From NCBI RefSeq assembly GCF_014266025.1, contig NZ_JACMYC010000002.1, forward strand, positions 248,001-312,000: a stretch of DNA of 64,000 nucleotides. Direction: 5' to 3'. The position numbers and the translations under genes were made by a program. The notes under the pieces were generated by a model. It did not search any database. It was not told the DNA's origin and saw only the letters and a list, made by a program, of their open reading frames with translations. Shown one piece after another: positions 13,968 through 22,504 of the stretch. Each line of letters opens with the position of its first letter. Positions within the stretch are counted from its first letter, which is position 1. The stretch is from Nocardioides deserti (lineage in GTDB: Bacteria; Actinomycetota; Actinomycetes; Propionibacteriales; Nocardioidaceae).

Positions 13968-15920
13968 GTGACCTCACCCCGCCCCGAGCCGCTGACGGCG
14001 CTGCCGCCGCTAGCCCTGCCGGAACCCGACGCGACCGAGGCGTGGCTGCGCGCCCGCACCGACGACGGGTTGGCCGAGGCCCGCGCCATCGTCGAGCGGC
14101 TCCGGGCCGAGCCGCCGGCCGACGCGCTGGCCGCGCTCGAGCAGTGGGACGCCGTCACCCGCGCGTTGTCCAACGTCGCCGCGGCCGGCTCGCTCCTCGG
14201 CAACGTGCACCCCGACGAGGCGGTGCGCGACGAGGGCGACCGCGCCGAGCAGGAGGTCGACAAGCTCGCCACCGAGCTCTCCCAGGACCGCGCGCTCCAC
14301 GACACGTTCGCCGCGCTCGACCCGTCGGGGCTCGACGCCGAGGCGACCCGCCTGCTCGAGCGGACCCTGCGCGACTTCCGCCGCGCCGGCGTCGACCGCG
14401 ACGACGCCACTCGGGCGCGGATCGCCGAGCTCAACGACCGGCTCACCGAGCTCGACCAGACCTTCTCCCGCACCATCCGCGACGACGTCCGGTCGATCCG
14501 GGTCGCGCCCGAGCGGCTCGCGGGCATGCCGCAGGACTGGCTCGACGCCCACCCCGCCGGCGACGACGGGCTGGTCACGATCACGACCGACTACCCCGAC
14601 GTGGTCCCCGTGCGGACGTTCTGCCGCGACGCCGAGGTCCGCCACGACATCACCGTGCAGTTCCTCGAGCGCGGCTGGCCGCAGAACGACGCGGTGCTGC
14701 GCGAGCTGTTCGCTCTCCGCCACGAGCGCGCCGAGCTGGTCGGCCACGCCGACTGGCCGTCGTACGACGCCGAGGTCAAGATGATCGGCTCCGGCCCGGC
14801 CATCCCCGCCTTCATCGACCGGATCGCCGACGCCGCCCGCGAGCCAGCCGAGCGCGACGTGGCCACCGTGCTCGCCCGGCTCCGGCAGGACCGACCCGAC
14901 GCCGACGCGCTCACCAGCGCGGACGCCGCCTACTACGAGGAGCTGGTCCGCAAGGAGCAGCTCGACGTCGACGCGCAGCTGGTGCGGACCTACTTCGAGT
15001 TCCCGAAGGTCCGCCAGGGCCTGCTCGAGGTGACCGGCCGGCTCTTCGGCCTGCACTACGAGCCCGTCCCCGACGCACCCGTCTGGGCGCCCGACGTCAC
15101 GGCCTATGACGTCACCTCGACCGCCGACGGGTCGCCGGTCGGCCGGATCTACCTCGACCTCCACCCGCGCGAGGGCAAGTACGGCCACGCCGCGCAGTTC
15201 ACCCTCGTCGACGGCGTCGCCGGGAAGCAGCTGCCCGAGGGGGTGCTGGTCTGCAACTTCTCCCGCGGGTTGATGGAGCACGACCACGTCGTCACGCTGT
15301 TCCACGAGTTCGGCCACCTCGTGCACCACGTCCTGGGCGGGCACGGCCGGTGGGCGCGGTTCGCCGGCGTCGCCACCGAGTGGGACTTCGTCGAGGCACC
15401 CAGCCAGATGCTCGAGGAGTGGGCCTGGGACGCGGAGATCCTGCGCTCCTTCGCCACGAACGCCGCGGGCGAGCCGATCCCGGCCGACCTCGTCGCTCGG
15501 ATGCGCGAGGCCGACGACTTCGGCAAGGGCACCGCCGCGCGGGTGCAGATGTTCTACGCGGCGATGTCCTACTACTTCCACGCGGAGCGGCCCGACGACC
15601 TCACCGCGCGGATGGTCGAGCTGCAGCAGAAGTACTCGCCCCTGCGCTGGATCGACGGCACCCACATGTTCGCCAGCTTCGGCCACCTCGGCGGCTACTC
15701 CTCGGCGTACTACACCTACATGTGGTCGCTGGTCATCGCGAAGGACCTCTTCAGCGCCTTCGACCCCGCCGACCTGTTCGACCCCGAGGTCGCCGGGCGC
15801 TACCGCGACCGCGTCCTCGCTCCCGGCGGCGCCAAGGACGCCGCCGACCTGGTCGAGGACTTCCTCGGCCGCCCCTACACCTTCGACGCGTACGCCGCCT
15901 GGCTCAGCTCGGCTGGTTGA
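13968..15920 (+). CDS. M3 family zinc metallopeptidase (oligopeptidase)
   Basis: A 650-residue cytoplasmic oligopeptidase of the thimet/oligopeptidase A family. The zinc motif HEFGHLVHH starts at residue 446, with the downstream Glu in WDFVEAPSQMLEEW about 27 residues on, as the family requires. The N-terminal half is helical (NDRLTELDQTFSRTIRDDV). Near the C-terminus GGYSSAYYTYMWSLVIAKDLF carries the substrate-binding Tyr residues. It degrades short peptides in the cytosol. No signal peptide is present. The first residues are VTSPRPEPLTALPPL. Confidence 0.93.
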   Translation: MTSPRPEPLTALPPLALPEPDATEAWLRARTDDGLAEARAIVERLRAEPPADALAALEQWDAVTRALSNVAAAGSLLGNVHPDEAVRDEGDRAEQEVDKLATELSQDRALHDTFAALDPSGLDAEATRLLERTLRDFRRAGVDRDDATRARIAELNDRLTELDQTFSRTIRDDVRSIRVAPERLAGMPQDWLDAHPAGDDGLVTITTDYPDVVPVRTFCRDAEVRHDITVQFLERGWPQNDAVLRELFALRHERAELVGHADWPSYDAEVKMIGSGPAIPAFIDRIADAAREPAERDVATVLARLRQDRPDADALTSADAAYYEELVRKEQLDVDAQLVRTYFEFPKVRQGLLEVTGRLFGLHYEPVPDAPVWAPDVTAYDVTSTADGSPVGRIYLDLHPREGKYGHAAQFTLVDGVAGKQLPEGVLVCNFSRGLMEHDHVVTLFHEFGHLVHHVLGGHGRWARFAGVATEWDFVEAPSQMLEEWAWDAEILRSFATNAAGEPIPADLVARMREADDFGKGTAARVQMFYAAMSYYFHAERPDDLTARMVELQQKYSPLRWIDGTHMFASFGHLGGYSSAYYTYMWSLVIAKDLFSAFDPADLFDPEVAGRYRDRVLAPGGAKDAADLVEDFLGRPYTFDAYAAWLSSAG

Positions 15921-16100
15921 GCAGCGAGGGCCGCCGCTGGTTGTCGGCTCCCGCGTCGCTCTGCGGCTCGGCCGTCGCGCGTGGTCGGGTCGGGTGGCGC
16001 GCGGAGGCGCCTCCGGCTGCCGCCTGCGGTCCGGGGGCGCCCGGGTCGCGGGCGACCGGTCCGTGAGCAACCCGCTCCGCCGGTGCCGCGTCCCACCAGC

Positions 16101-16676
16101 ATGCGCACGCTCCTGGCCGGCCTCTCGTTGCTCCTCGTGCTCGCCGGCTGCGGCCGGGAGGATCCGTCCGCGGTGGCGTCGGCGCCCACGCCATCCTCGT
16201 CCGCGTCACCGTCGGAACCGCCGCCCGAGCCGGGGCTCGACCTGCCTCCCGCGCCGGCGGAGCTCGAACGGGTCGCGCGGGCGTTCCTCCGGTTCGCCCG
16301 CGGCCGGGTGGGTCCGCCGGTGGACACGCCGGTGGAGCTGTACCTCGGCGGCCGGTTCGTCCGCACGCTGCCGAACGCGGAGGCGAGTGACCGGGCGGCG
16401 TGGGCGGTGTGCCCGGAGGGTGGGTCGTACGCCGGGCGGACCTGCCCGTTCTCCGCGGTCGACCGGCTCGCGGGAACTCCGCGGGTGGCCGTCTCCTCCG
16501 AGGAGCCGCGGCACCCGTGCGCGCACCCCGTCCCGCTGCCGGGAGCCGGGCCCGGGCGGTCGGTGACCCTGCAGCCGGACGTGTCGCTGACGTGCGTGGA
16601 CTGGTTCGCGGTCCAGCTGGTCGTCAACGACGTCGGTCAGGTGACCACGGTGAACCTGGTCCACGCGGAGCCCTGA
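16101..16676 (+). CDS. Small secreted lipoprotein of unknown function
   Basis: A 191-residue lipoprotein with signal peptide and lipobox LLVLAGC (Cys17), followed by a Ser/Pro/Glu-rich linker. The mature domain has several Cys (AVCPEGG, RTCPFS, HPCAHPV, LTCVDW), so disulfides are likely outside the cell. I do not recognise the family. It ends in a hairpin shared with the converging response-regulator gene. Confidence 0.75.
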   Translation: MRTLLAGLSLLLVLAGCGREDPSAVASAPTPSSSASPSEPPPEPGLDLPPAPAELERVARAFLRFARGRVGPPVDTPVELYLGGRFVRTLPNAEASDRAAWAVCPEGGSYAGRTCPFSAVDRLAGTPRVAVSSEEPRHPCAHPVPLPGAGPGRSVTLQPDVSLTCVDWFAVQLVVNDVGQVTTVNLVHAEP

Positions 16677-16691
16677 GCCTGGGCCCTGTCC

Positions 16692-16741
16692 GGGTCGTGT
16701 GCCCGAGGACGCGCCGGGCCGCGTCCCGAGGCACACGACCC
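16692..16741. terminator. Bidirectional hairpin between converging genes
   Basis: Arms 16692-16713 and 16720-16741 (outer part GGGTCGTGTGCC/GGCACACGACCC) pair at 19 of 22 positions around a six-base loop. It lies between the lipoprotein and response-regulator stops and is followed by a short direct repeat ACCCGCATCGAC. No T-tract is present. Confidence 0.6.
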
Positions 16742-16794
16742 CCGCATCGACACCCGCATCGACACCCGGCACCCACCCGGAGACCGACGAGCGG

Positions 16795-17436
16795 TCAGAT
16801 CCAGCCCATCCGGCGGGCGACGGCGCAGGCGTCGTGGCGGTTGGCGGCGCCGAGCTTGGTGACGGCGCTCGAGAGGTAGTTGCGGACGGTGCCGGGGGAG
16901 AGGGAGGCGCGGGCGGCGATCTCGTCGACGGGTGCGCCGTCGGCGGCGAGCTCGAGGACGTCGGCCTCGCGGGGGGTGAGTGGGCTGTCGCCGGCGGCGA
17001 TGGCCTCGGTGGCGAGGTCGGGGTCGACGTACCGGCCGCCCTCGTGGACCGTCCGCACCACCCGGGCGAGCGTCGCGGCGGAGGTGGTCTTGGGGAGGAA
17101 GCCGCGGACGCCGGCCGCGAGCGCGCGCTTGAGGTGGCCGGGGCGGCCGTGGCTGGTGACGATGACCGTGCCGCAGGCGGGCAGGTCGCGGGCGAGCCGC
17201 TCGGCGACCGCGATGCCGTCGAGGCCGGGCATCTGCAGGTCGAGGACGGCGACGTCGACGCCGGTGTGGACGGCGGCGGCCACCGCCTCGGGGCCGGACG
17301 CCGCCTGGGCGACCACCTCGAGGTCGTCCTCGAGGTCGAGCATCTGGGCGAGGGCCTCGCGGATGAGGTTCTCGTCGTCGGCGAGCAGCACCCGGATGGC
17401 GGTCGAGGTCGGGGGCGGGCCCGGGGACGTGGTCAC
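16795..17436 (-). CDS. NarL/FixJ-type response regulator
   Basis: A 213-residue response regulator. Receiver domain: acidic pair ADDE at 19-22, phosphoacceptor Asp66 in VLDLQMPG, Thr/Ser in VIVTSHG, Lys in FLPKTT. C-terminal LuxR-type helix-turn-helix: LTPREADVLELAADG then SPGTVRNYLSSAVTKLGA. It overlaps the kinase gene by the 4-base GTGA and so is its partner. It probably controls the upstream ABC transporter genes. Confidence 0.92.
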   Translation of the reverse strand: MTTSPGPPPTSTAIRVLLADDENLIREALAQMLDLEDDLEVVAQAASGPEAVAAAVHTGVDVAVLDLQMPGLDGIAVAERLARDLPACGTVIVTSHGRPGHLKRALAAGVRGFLPKTTSAATLARVVRTVHEGGRYVDPDLATEAIAAGDSPLTPREADVLELAADGAPVDEIAARASLSPGTVRNYLSSAVTKLGAANRHDACAVARRMGWI

Positions 17437-18632
17437 GGCAGCACCATCCGGACGGTGAAGAGGTGGCCGTCGCGGGTGGCCTCGAGGCCGGCACCCAGGG
17501 CCGCGAGCCGGGCTCGCACGCCGGCCAGACCGGTGCCGCCCCCGGACCCACCGGCCCCGGCCGACCCACCGGCCGGCAGGGCGCCGTCGCTGCGCACGGC
17601 GAGCACGTGGTCGGCGTACGACACCTCCACGCACGTGGCGCGGGAGTGCCGCAGCACGTTGGTGACCGCCTCGCGCACGACCCAGGCCGCCGGCTCGTGC
17701 CACTCCTCGGGCAGCCCGTCGACGGCGACGGTCGCGTCGATCCCGGCCGAGCGCAGCAGCGACACGGCGCCGTCGAGCTCCTGGGCGAGGTCGACCGCGC
17801 GGTAGCCGCGGGCCAGCTCGCGCGCCTCCTTCAGCCCGTCGTGGGCCAGCGAGCGGACCTCGAGCATCCGGTCGGCCGCCCGGTCGTCCCCTCGTCCGGC
17901 CAGCGTGGCGGCGAGCTCGGCCTGGACGGCGATCGTCGCGAGCCGCCGGCCCAGCACGTCGTGCACGTCGCGGGAGAACCGCAGCCGTTCCTCGGCCACC
18001 GCCAGCGCCGCCTCGGCGTCCCGGCCGCGGTCGAGCTCCACGACGATGTCGAGCAGCCACAGCGACAGGCGGACGGTGAGCATGAAGAAGCCGCCGGCGA
18101 GCAGCCCGTACGCCGCCGTCGGGAGGTCGTCGCCCGGCAGCCACGCGGCGAGCCCGACGGCCACGATCGTCGCCCAGGCGACCCGCTGGTCGCGGTAGCC
18201 GCCCAGCCCCCACGCGAGGGAGAACGCGACGACGAGACCGGCCGCCTGGGGCAGGTCGGTGGGCAGGGCGCTCGCGGCCGGGACCGCGACGGCGGCCAGC
18301 CCGACGAGGACCGCGGTGCTGCGGACGGGGACCGGCCCGGCCTGCGGGTAGAGCCGGATCGCGTCGCGCATCGCCCACCCGCCGGCCACGCTCAGCACGA
18401 CGGCGCCGGCCGCGAACGCGGCGTACGCCGCCGGGTGGCCATCGATGGCCGGCTGCGCACCGAGGACCAGCACGCCGTTCATCAGCGCCGCGATGACGTA
18501 GAGCGACTGGCGCGTGTAGAGGTCCACCCGCTCCACCTGGTCGCGCTCGGCCCAGGAGCCGCGCCACCACCGTCCCGACGCCACGGACCCGACCCTAGCG
18601 ACCTCCGGCCCCGTCACCTCCGCGCTCGCCAC
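17433..18632 (-). CDS. DesK-like sensor histidine kinase
   Basis: A 399-residue membrane kinase. About six membrane helices occupy residues 40-195. The dimerisation/phosphoacceptor HisKA_3 motif FSRDVHDVLGRRLATIA has its His near 223. The HATPase domain has VVREAVTNVLRHSRA and the G-rich GGTGLAGVRARLAALG. There is no large extracellular domain, so it probably senses membrane state or the adjacent ABC transporter, as in DesK or bacitracin-type modules. The GTG start is six bases after the permease stop; internal GTG codons such as 18584 are alternatives. Confidence 0.87.
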   Translation of the reverse strand: MASAEVTGPEVARVGSVASGRWWRGSWAERDQVERVDLYTRQSLYVIAALMNGVLVLGAQPAIDGHPAAYAAFAAGAVVLSVAGGWAMRDAIRLYPQAGPVPVRSTAVLVGLAAVAVPAASALPTDLPQAAGLVVAFSLAWGLGGYRDQRVAWATIVAVGLAAWLPGDDLPTAAYGLLAGGFFMLTVRLSLWLLDIVVELDRGRDAEAALAVAEERLRFSRDVHDVLGRRLATIAVQAELAATLAGRGDDRAADRMLEVRSLAHDGLKEARELARGYRAVDLAQELDGAVSLLRSAGIDATVAVDGLPEEWHEPAAWVVREAVTNVLRHSRATCVEVSYADHVLAVRSDGALPAGGSAGAGGSGGGTGLAGVRARLAALGAGLEATRDGHLFTVRMVLP

Positions 18633-18638
18633 GGTCGG

Positions 18639-19415
18639 TCACGACCGGGGCTCCCAGCGCATCGAGCGCCGGGCGAGGTAGACCGCGACGGCCGCCCAGG
18701 CGACCAGGACGAGCAGCGGCTGGCCGGCGGCCGACCAGGTGCCGGCGAGGTCGAGGGTCCGCTCGACGTCGTCGGTGCCGAAGCCGAACCAGCTCACCCG
18801 CACCAGGTCGGTCATCGCCGCGCCCGGGGTCAGGTCGGTGAACCGGCGCACCTCGTCGGGGAAGCCGATCGCGACCTGTCCCAGCACGGCCAGCAGGATC
18901 ACCGGCATGCTGGTGATCTGCGCGGCCTCGGCGTTCTTCGTCCAGGCCGCCGTCCACAGGGCGAACGCCGCGAAGAGCAGCAGCGTGACGACGACGGTGA
19001 CGGCGTAGAGCAGCGGGTTGAGCGGTGCGGGCTGCCCGAGCAGCATCGCGACCGGCACCGCGACGAGCGCCGTCGCCAGCGCGATCACGAAGCCGGGGAG
19101 CGCGAGCGAGGTGATGATCTCCGCGTCGGTGCTCTCCCCGGTGCGCAGCCGCTTGAGCACCAGCTCGTCACGGCGCGTGACCAGCTGGGACAGCAGGTTG
19201 TAGAAGACCGGGAACAGCGCGGCCATCATCAGGGCGGTCACGATCGCGGCCGCGCCGGCGCCGTTCGAGCCGTCCCCGGTGTCGCCCACGAGCAGCAGCA
19301 GGAGCGGCGCCAGCGGGATCACGACGGCGTACGTCAGCGTGAGCTTGTTGCGCACCACCAGCGTCGCGTTGGCGCGGGCCAGCCCCAGGGTGCGGGCGGG
19401 GGAGAGCGTGGTCAT
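18639..19415 (-). CDS. ABC-2 type transporter permease
   Basis: A 258-residue membrane protein with six predicted helices and the ABC-2 layout: VVRNKLTLTYAVVIPLAPLLLL, MMAALFPVFYNLLSQLVTRRDE (with the coupling-helix sequence LKRLRTGESTDAEIITSL), and FTDLTPGAAMTDLVRVSWFG near the end. It partners the ATPase whose gene it overlaps by 4 bases. Export of a drug, lipid or antibiotic is likely. Confidence 0.88.
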   Translation of the reverse strand: MTTLSPARTLGLARANATLVVRNKLTLTYAVVIPLAPLLLLLVGDTGDGSNGAGAAAIVTALMMAALFPVFYNLLSQLVTRRDELVLKRLRTGESTDAEIITSLALPGFVIALATALVAVPVAMLLGQPAPLNPLLYAVTVVVTLLLFAAFALWTAAWTKNAEAAQITSMPVILLAVLGQVAIGFPDEVRRFTDLTPGAAMTDLVRVSWFGFGTDDVERTLDLAGTWSAAGQPLLVLVAWAAVAVYLARRSMRWEPRS

Positions 19416-20380
19416 CGGTCGGCTCCTTCCAGAGCGCGGTCGTCGTTGTGGGCACCCGAGGCGACGGCCAGGAAGACCGACTCGAGCGTCGCGCTGCGCG
19501 CCTCCAGACCGGCCAGGCGTACGCCGCCGTCGGCCGCGTCCGCGAGCAGCGCGGTCAGCGTCGCCTGGAGGTCGTGGGACTCGATCGTGGTCCGGCCGTG
19601 GTCGGTGGCGACCCGCCTGGCGGCGGGCAGGCGGGCGAGGTCAGGCAGCCCGGCCGGGGCGGCCCCCTCGAACCGGATCGTCGAGGGGTGGTCGGCGCCG
19701 AGCTGGGCCGGCGTGCCCTCGCGGACGATCCGGCCGGCGTGCATGATCGCCACCCGGTCGGCCAGCGTCTCGGCCTCCTCGAGGTGGTGGGTGGTCAGCA
19801 GCACCGAGCAGCCCCGGTCGCGCAGGCCCGCGACGAGGTCCCACACGCGCCGCCGGCTCTCCGGGTCGAGGCCCGTGGTCGGCTCGTCGAGCAGCACGGC
19901 CTCCGGCTCGCCGAGCAGCGTGCAGGCCAGGTCGAGCCGGCGCAGCTCGCCGCCGGACAGGCTGCGGACGCGCACGTCCACGCGGTCGGTCAGGTCGAGC
20001 TCGGCCAGCGCGTCCTCGACCGGCCGGGGCGCGGTCATCGTCGCGGACCACATCCGCAGGGTCTCCCCGACGGTCAGGTCCGCGGGGAACCCGCTGGTCT
20101 GCAGCAGCACGCCGGTGCGGCGGCGTACCTCCGCCCGGTCCGCGACCGGGTCCAGGCCCAGCACCCGGACCTCGCCGTCGGTGGGCGGCGCCAGCCCCTC
20201 GACCACCTCGAGCGCGGAGGTCTTGCCGGCGCCGTTGGTGCCCAGCAGGGCGACGACGGTGCCGGGCTCGACGACGAGGTCGATGCCGCGCACCGCCTCG
20301 AACGCCGTCGTGCCGGTGCCGTAGCTGCGGCGCAGGCCGCGGACCTCGATGTGCGGGCCGGGAGGTGCGGAGGTGGTCAT
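19412..20380 (-). CDS. ABC transporter ATP-binding protein (drug-export type)
   Basis: A 322-residue ABC ATPase. Walker A LLGTNGAGKTS lies near residue 43, the Q-loop in VLLQTSGFPADLTVGETL, the signature LSGGELRRLDLA, Walker B AVLLDEPTTGLD and the switch His in LLTTHHLEEAE. The long C-terminal extension (after about residue 225) is as in DrrA-type exporters. The RBS-like GGGAGGG upstream of the ATG is clear. It is the first gene of a fully coupled four-gene operon (ATPase, permease, kinase, regulator). Confidence 0.92.
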   Translation of the reverse strand: MTTSAPPGPHIEVRGLRRSYGTGTTAFEAVRGIDLVVEPGTVVALLGTNGAGKTSALEVVEGLAPPTDGEVRVLGLDPVADRAEVRRRTGVLLQTSGFPADLTVGETLRMWSATMTAPRPVEDALAELDLTDRVDVRVRSLSGGELRRLDLACTLLGEPEAVLLDEPTTGLDPESRRRVWDLVAGLRDRGCSVLLTTHHLEEAETLADRVAIMHAGRIVREGTPAQLGADHPSTIRFEGAAPAGLPDLARLPAARRVATDHGRTTIESHDLQATLTALLADAADGGVRLAGLEARSATLESVFLAVASGAHNDDRALEGADR

Positions 20381-20504
20381 GGCTCCACCCTCCCGGTGGA
20401 CCGCGCCTCGGGCCAGTGCGCCTGCTCACCGGTTCCGCATGACGTTTGTCAGGTCGCCGCCTCCGTGGTCCGCAGCACCGGCAGACACCGGCGGCGGGCG
20501 TGGT

Positions 20505-20510
20505 TACCCT
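20505..20510 (+). promoter_or_regulatory. -10 box of the acyl-CoA dehydrogenase, leaderless
   Basis: TACCCT is followed by seven bases and the GTG at 20518, which decides the start over an upstream frame with 24 extra codons. Confidence 0.5.
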
Positions 20511-20517
20511 CCGGTAC

Positions 20518-21732
20518 GTGACGACACCCTCGTTCGACCTCGGTCCCGACCACCTCGAGCTCCGGAGCTGGGTCCACTCCTTCGCCGCCGACGTCATCCG
20601 CCCGGCCGCGGCCGAGTGGGACGAGCGCGAGGAGTTCCCCTGGCCGGTGCTGGAGGAGGCCGCGAAGATCGGCCTCTACTCCCTCGACTTCTTCGCCACG
20701 CAGAGCTTCGACGAGACCGGGCTCGGCATCCCGGTGACGATGGAGGAGCTGTTCTGGGGCGACGCCGGCATCGGTCTCGCGATCGTCGGGACCGCCCTGG
20801 CCGCGGCGGGCGTCAGCGCGAACGGCACGCCCGAGCAGGTCGGCGAGTGGGTGCCGCAGATGTTCGGCGAGCCCGGCGACCTGCGGCTCGGCGCGTTCTG
20901 CTCCTCCGAGCCCGACGCCGGCAGCGACGTGGGCGCAATGCGCACCCGGGCGACGTACGACGAGGCTACCGACGAGTGGGTCATCAACGGCACCAAGACC
21001 TGGGCCACCAACGGCGGGCTGGCCGACGTGCACGTCGTGACCGCCGTCGTCGACCCCGACCTGCGCGCCCGCGGGCAGGCGTCGTTCGTCGTGCCGCCCG
21101 GCACGAAGGGGCTCAGCCAGGGCCAGAAGTTCCACAAGCACGGCATCCGCGCCTCGCACACCGCCGAGGTCGTCCTCGACCGGGTCCGCGTGCCCGGCCG
21201 CTGCCTGCTCGGCGGCAAGGAGAAGCTCGACGCCCGCCTCGCCCGCGCCCGCGAGGGCACGCGCGCCGGTGGCAACGCCAGCATGGCGACGTTCGAGCGC
21301 ACCCGTCCCGCGGTCGGCGCGCAGGCCGTCGGCATCGCGCGGGCGGCGTACGAGGTCGCCCTGGACTACGCCAGGACGCGCGAGCAGTTCGGCCGCCCGA
21401 TCATCGAGAACCAGGCGATCGCCTTCGCGCTGGCCGACATGAAGACCGCGATCGACTCTGCCCGGCTGCTGGTGTGGCGCGCGGCGTGGATGGCCAGCCA
21501 GGGCAAGACGTTCGAGGCGGCCGAGGGCTCGATGTCCAAGCTCGTTGCCGGCGAGACCGCGGTGAAGGTGACCGGCCAGGCCATGCAGATCCTCGGCGGC
21601 AACGGCTTCACCCGGGAGTACCCGGTCGAGCGGATGGCTCGCGACGCCAAGATCTACACGATCTTCGAGGGCACCTCCGAGATCCAGCGGCTCGTCATCG
21701 CGCGCGCGATCTCGGGCGCTCAGATCCGCTGA
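20518..21732 (+). CDS. Acyl-CoA dehydrogenase
   Basis: A 404-residue FAD enzyme that makes the alpha-beta double bond in an acyl-CoA. Motifs: GAFCSSEPDAGSDVGAMRTRA (FAD/substrate), YARTREQFGRPIIENQAIAF, QILGGNGFTREYPVERMARD, and the catalytic Glu in IFEGTSEIQRLVIARAI. The length and motifs are standard. The exact chain-length specificity cannot be read from sequence. The gene stands alone. Its 3' end almost touches the converging secreted-protein gene at 21740. Confidence 0.92.
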   Translation: MTTPSFDLGPDHLELRSWVHSFAADVIRPAAAEWDEREEFPWPVLEEAAKIGLYSLDFFATQSFDETGLGIPVTMEELFWGDAGIGLAIVGTALAAAGVSANGTPEQVGEWVPQMFGEPGDLRLGAFCSSEPDAGSDVGAMRTRATYDEATDEWVINGTKTWATNGGLADVHVVTAVVDPDLRARGQASFVVPPGTKGLSQGQKFHKHGIRASHTAEVVLDRVRVPGRCLLGGKEKLDARLARAREGTRAGGNASMATFERTRPAVGAQAVGIARAAYEVALDYARTREQFGRPIIENQAIAFALADMKTAIDSARLLVWRAAWMASQGKTFEAAEGSMSKLVAGETAVKVTGQAMQILGGNGFTREYPVERMARDAKIYTIFEGTSEIQRLVIARAISGAQIR

Positions 21733-21739
21733 CCGACGC

Positions 21740-22504
21740 TCAGCGCACCTGGAACGTCCGGGTGCGTCGGGGGCCGTCGGCCGGCACGATCGCCACGGAG
21801 TAGCGGGTCGTCCTCCGGCTGTTGTGGTCGGTGACCCGGAACCACCGGTGGCCGCCCTCCGCTACCTCCGCGGTCCGGATGCGCTGCCGGCCCGTGCCCT
21901 CGTGGCGGAAGAGGCGGACGCGGACGGTGCCCCCCGCGGCGACGTTGTCGACACGGATCCGGTCGTCCCCGTTGCGGGCGTTCTTCGACCGGGTGATTAT
22001 CGGCTCCGGCGGCGAGCAGCGCCCCGAGGCGGGCGCGGTGATCCCGGGGTAGCCGCCCCCGCAGCTGTCGAGCCAGTAGCCCTGGGCGACGACCGGCCCG
22101 GCGGTGCCGACGAGCGCACCGGTCGCGTCGGTCACCGTCGCGACCACCGAGAACTCCCCTTCGGCCGTCACGAGGACCTCGAACGTCGCCACGCCGGCAT
22201 CGTCGGTCACAGCGGTCGTGGTTGCCGGCTCGGCCACGGTCGGCCCGGTGCGGGTGACCTCGACGACCAAGCCGGCGACGGGCTCGCCGTCCCGGGTCGC
22301 GGTCAGGGTCGCCGGAGTCGGCCGCCCGACCTCCGCGTGCGGCACGAGCAGCGTGAGCAGGACGTCGGGCTGCGTCGTCGGCGTCGTCGGTGTCGGCGTC
22401 TGCGGCGTCGGGGCGGGGGCGTCGGCGGCGGCCGTCGTGACCGGCGCCGCGAGAGCGAGGGCGAGCAGCGAGCTGCTCACGAGGAGGAGCAGCCGGCGCA
22501 GCAT
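21740..22504 (-). CDS. Secreted Ig-like domain protein
   Basis: A 254-residue exported protein of unknown role. A signal peptide (residues 1-28) is followed by a Thr/Pro linker, an Ig-like beta-sandwich (about 50-140: VGRPTPATLTATRDGEPVAGLVVEV) of the kind found in adhesins and filler domains, then a Cys-containing C-terminal region (SCGGGYPGI, GRCSPPEP) with a beta-rich end. The ATG overlaps the stop of the upstream lipoprotein gene (TGATG), so the two are coupled. Confidence 0.75.
   Translation of the reverse strand: MLRRLLLLVSSSLLALALAAPVTTAAADAPAPTPQTPTPTTPTTQPDVLLTLLVPHAEVGRPTPATLTATRDGEPVAGLVVEVTRTGPTVAEPATTTAVTDDAGVATFEVLVTAEGEFSVVATVTDATGALVGTAGPVVAQGYWLDSCGGGYPGITAPASGRCSPPEPIITRSKNARNGDDRIRVDNVAAGGTVRVRLFRHEGTGRQRIRTAEVAEGGHRWFRVTDHNSRRTTRYSVAIVPADGPRRTRTFQVR

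Noticed and set aside
16742..16770. A CRISPR-like direct repeat (ACCCGCATCGAC twice).
   Set aside because: Only two short adjacent copies with no spacers and no cas genes in the window.
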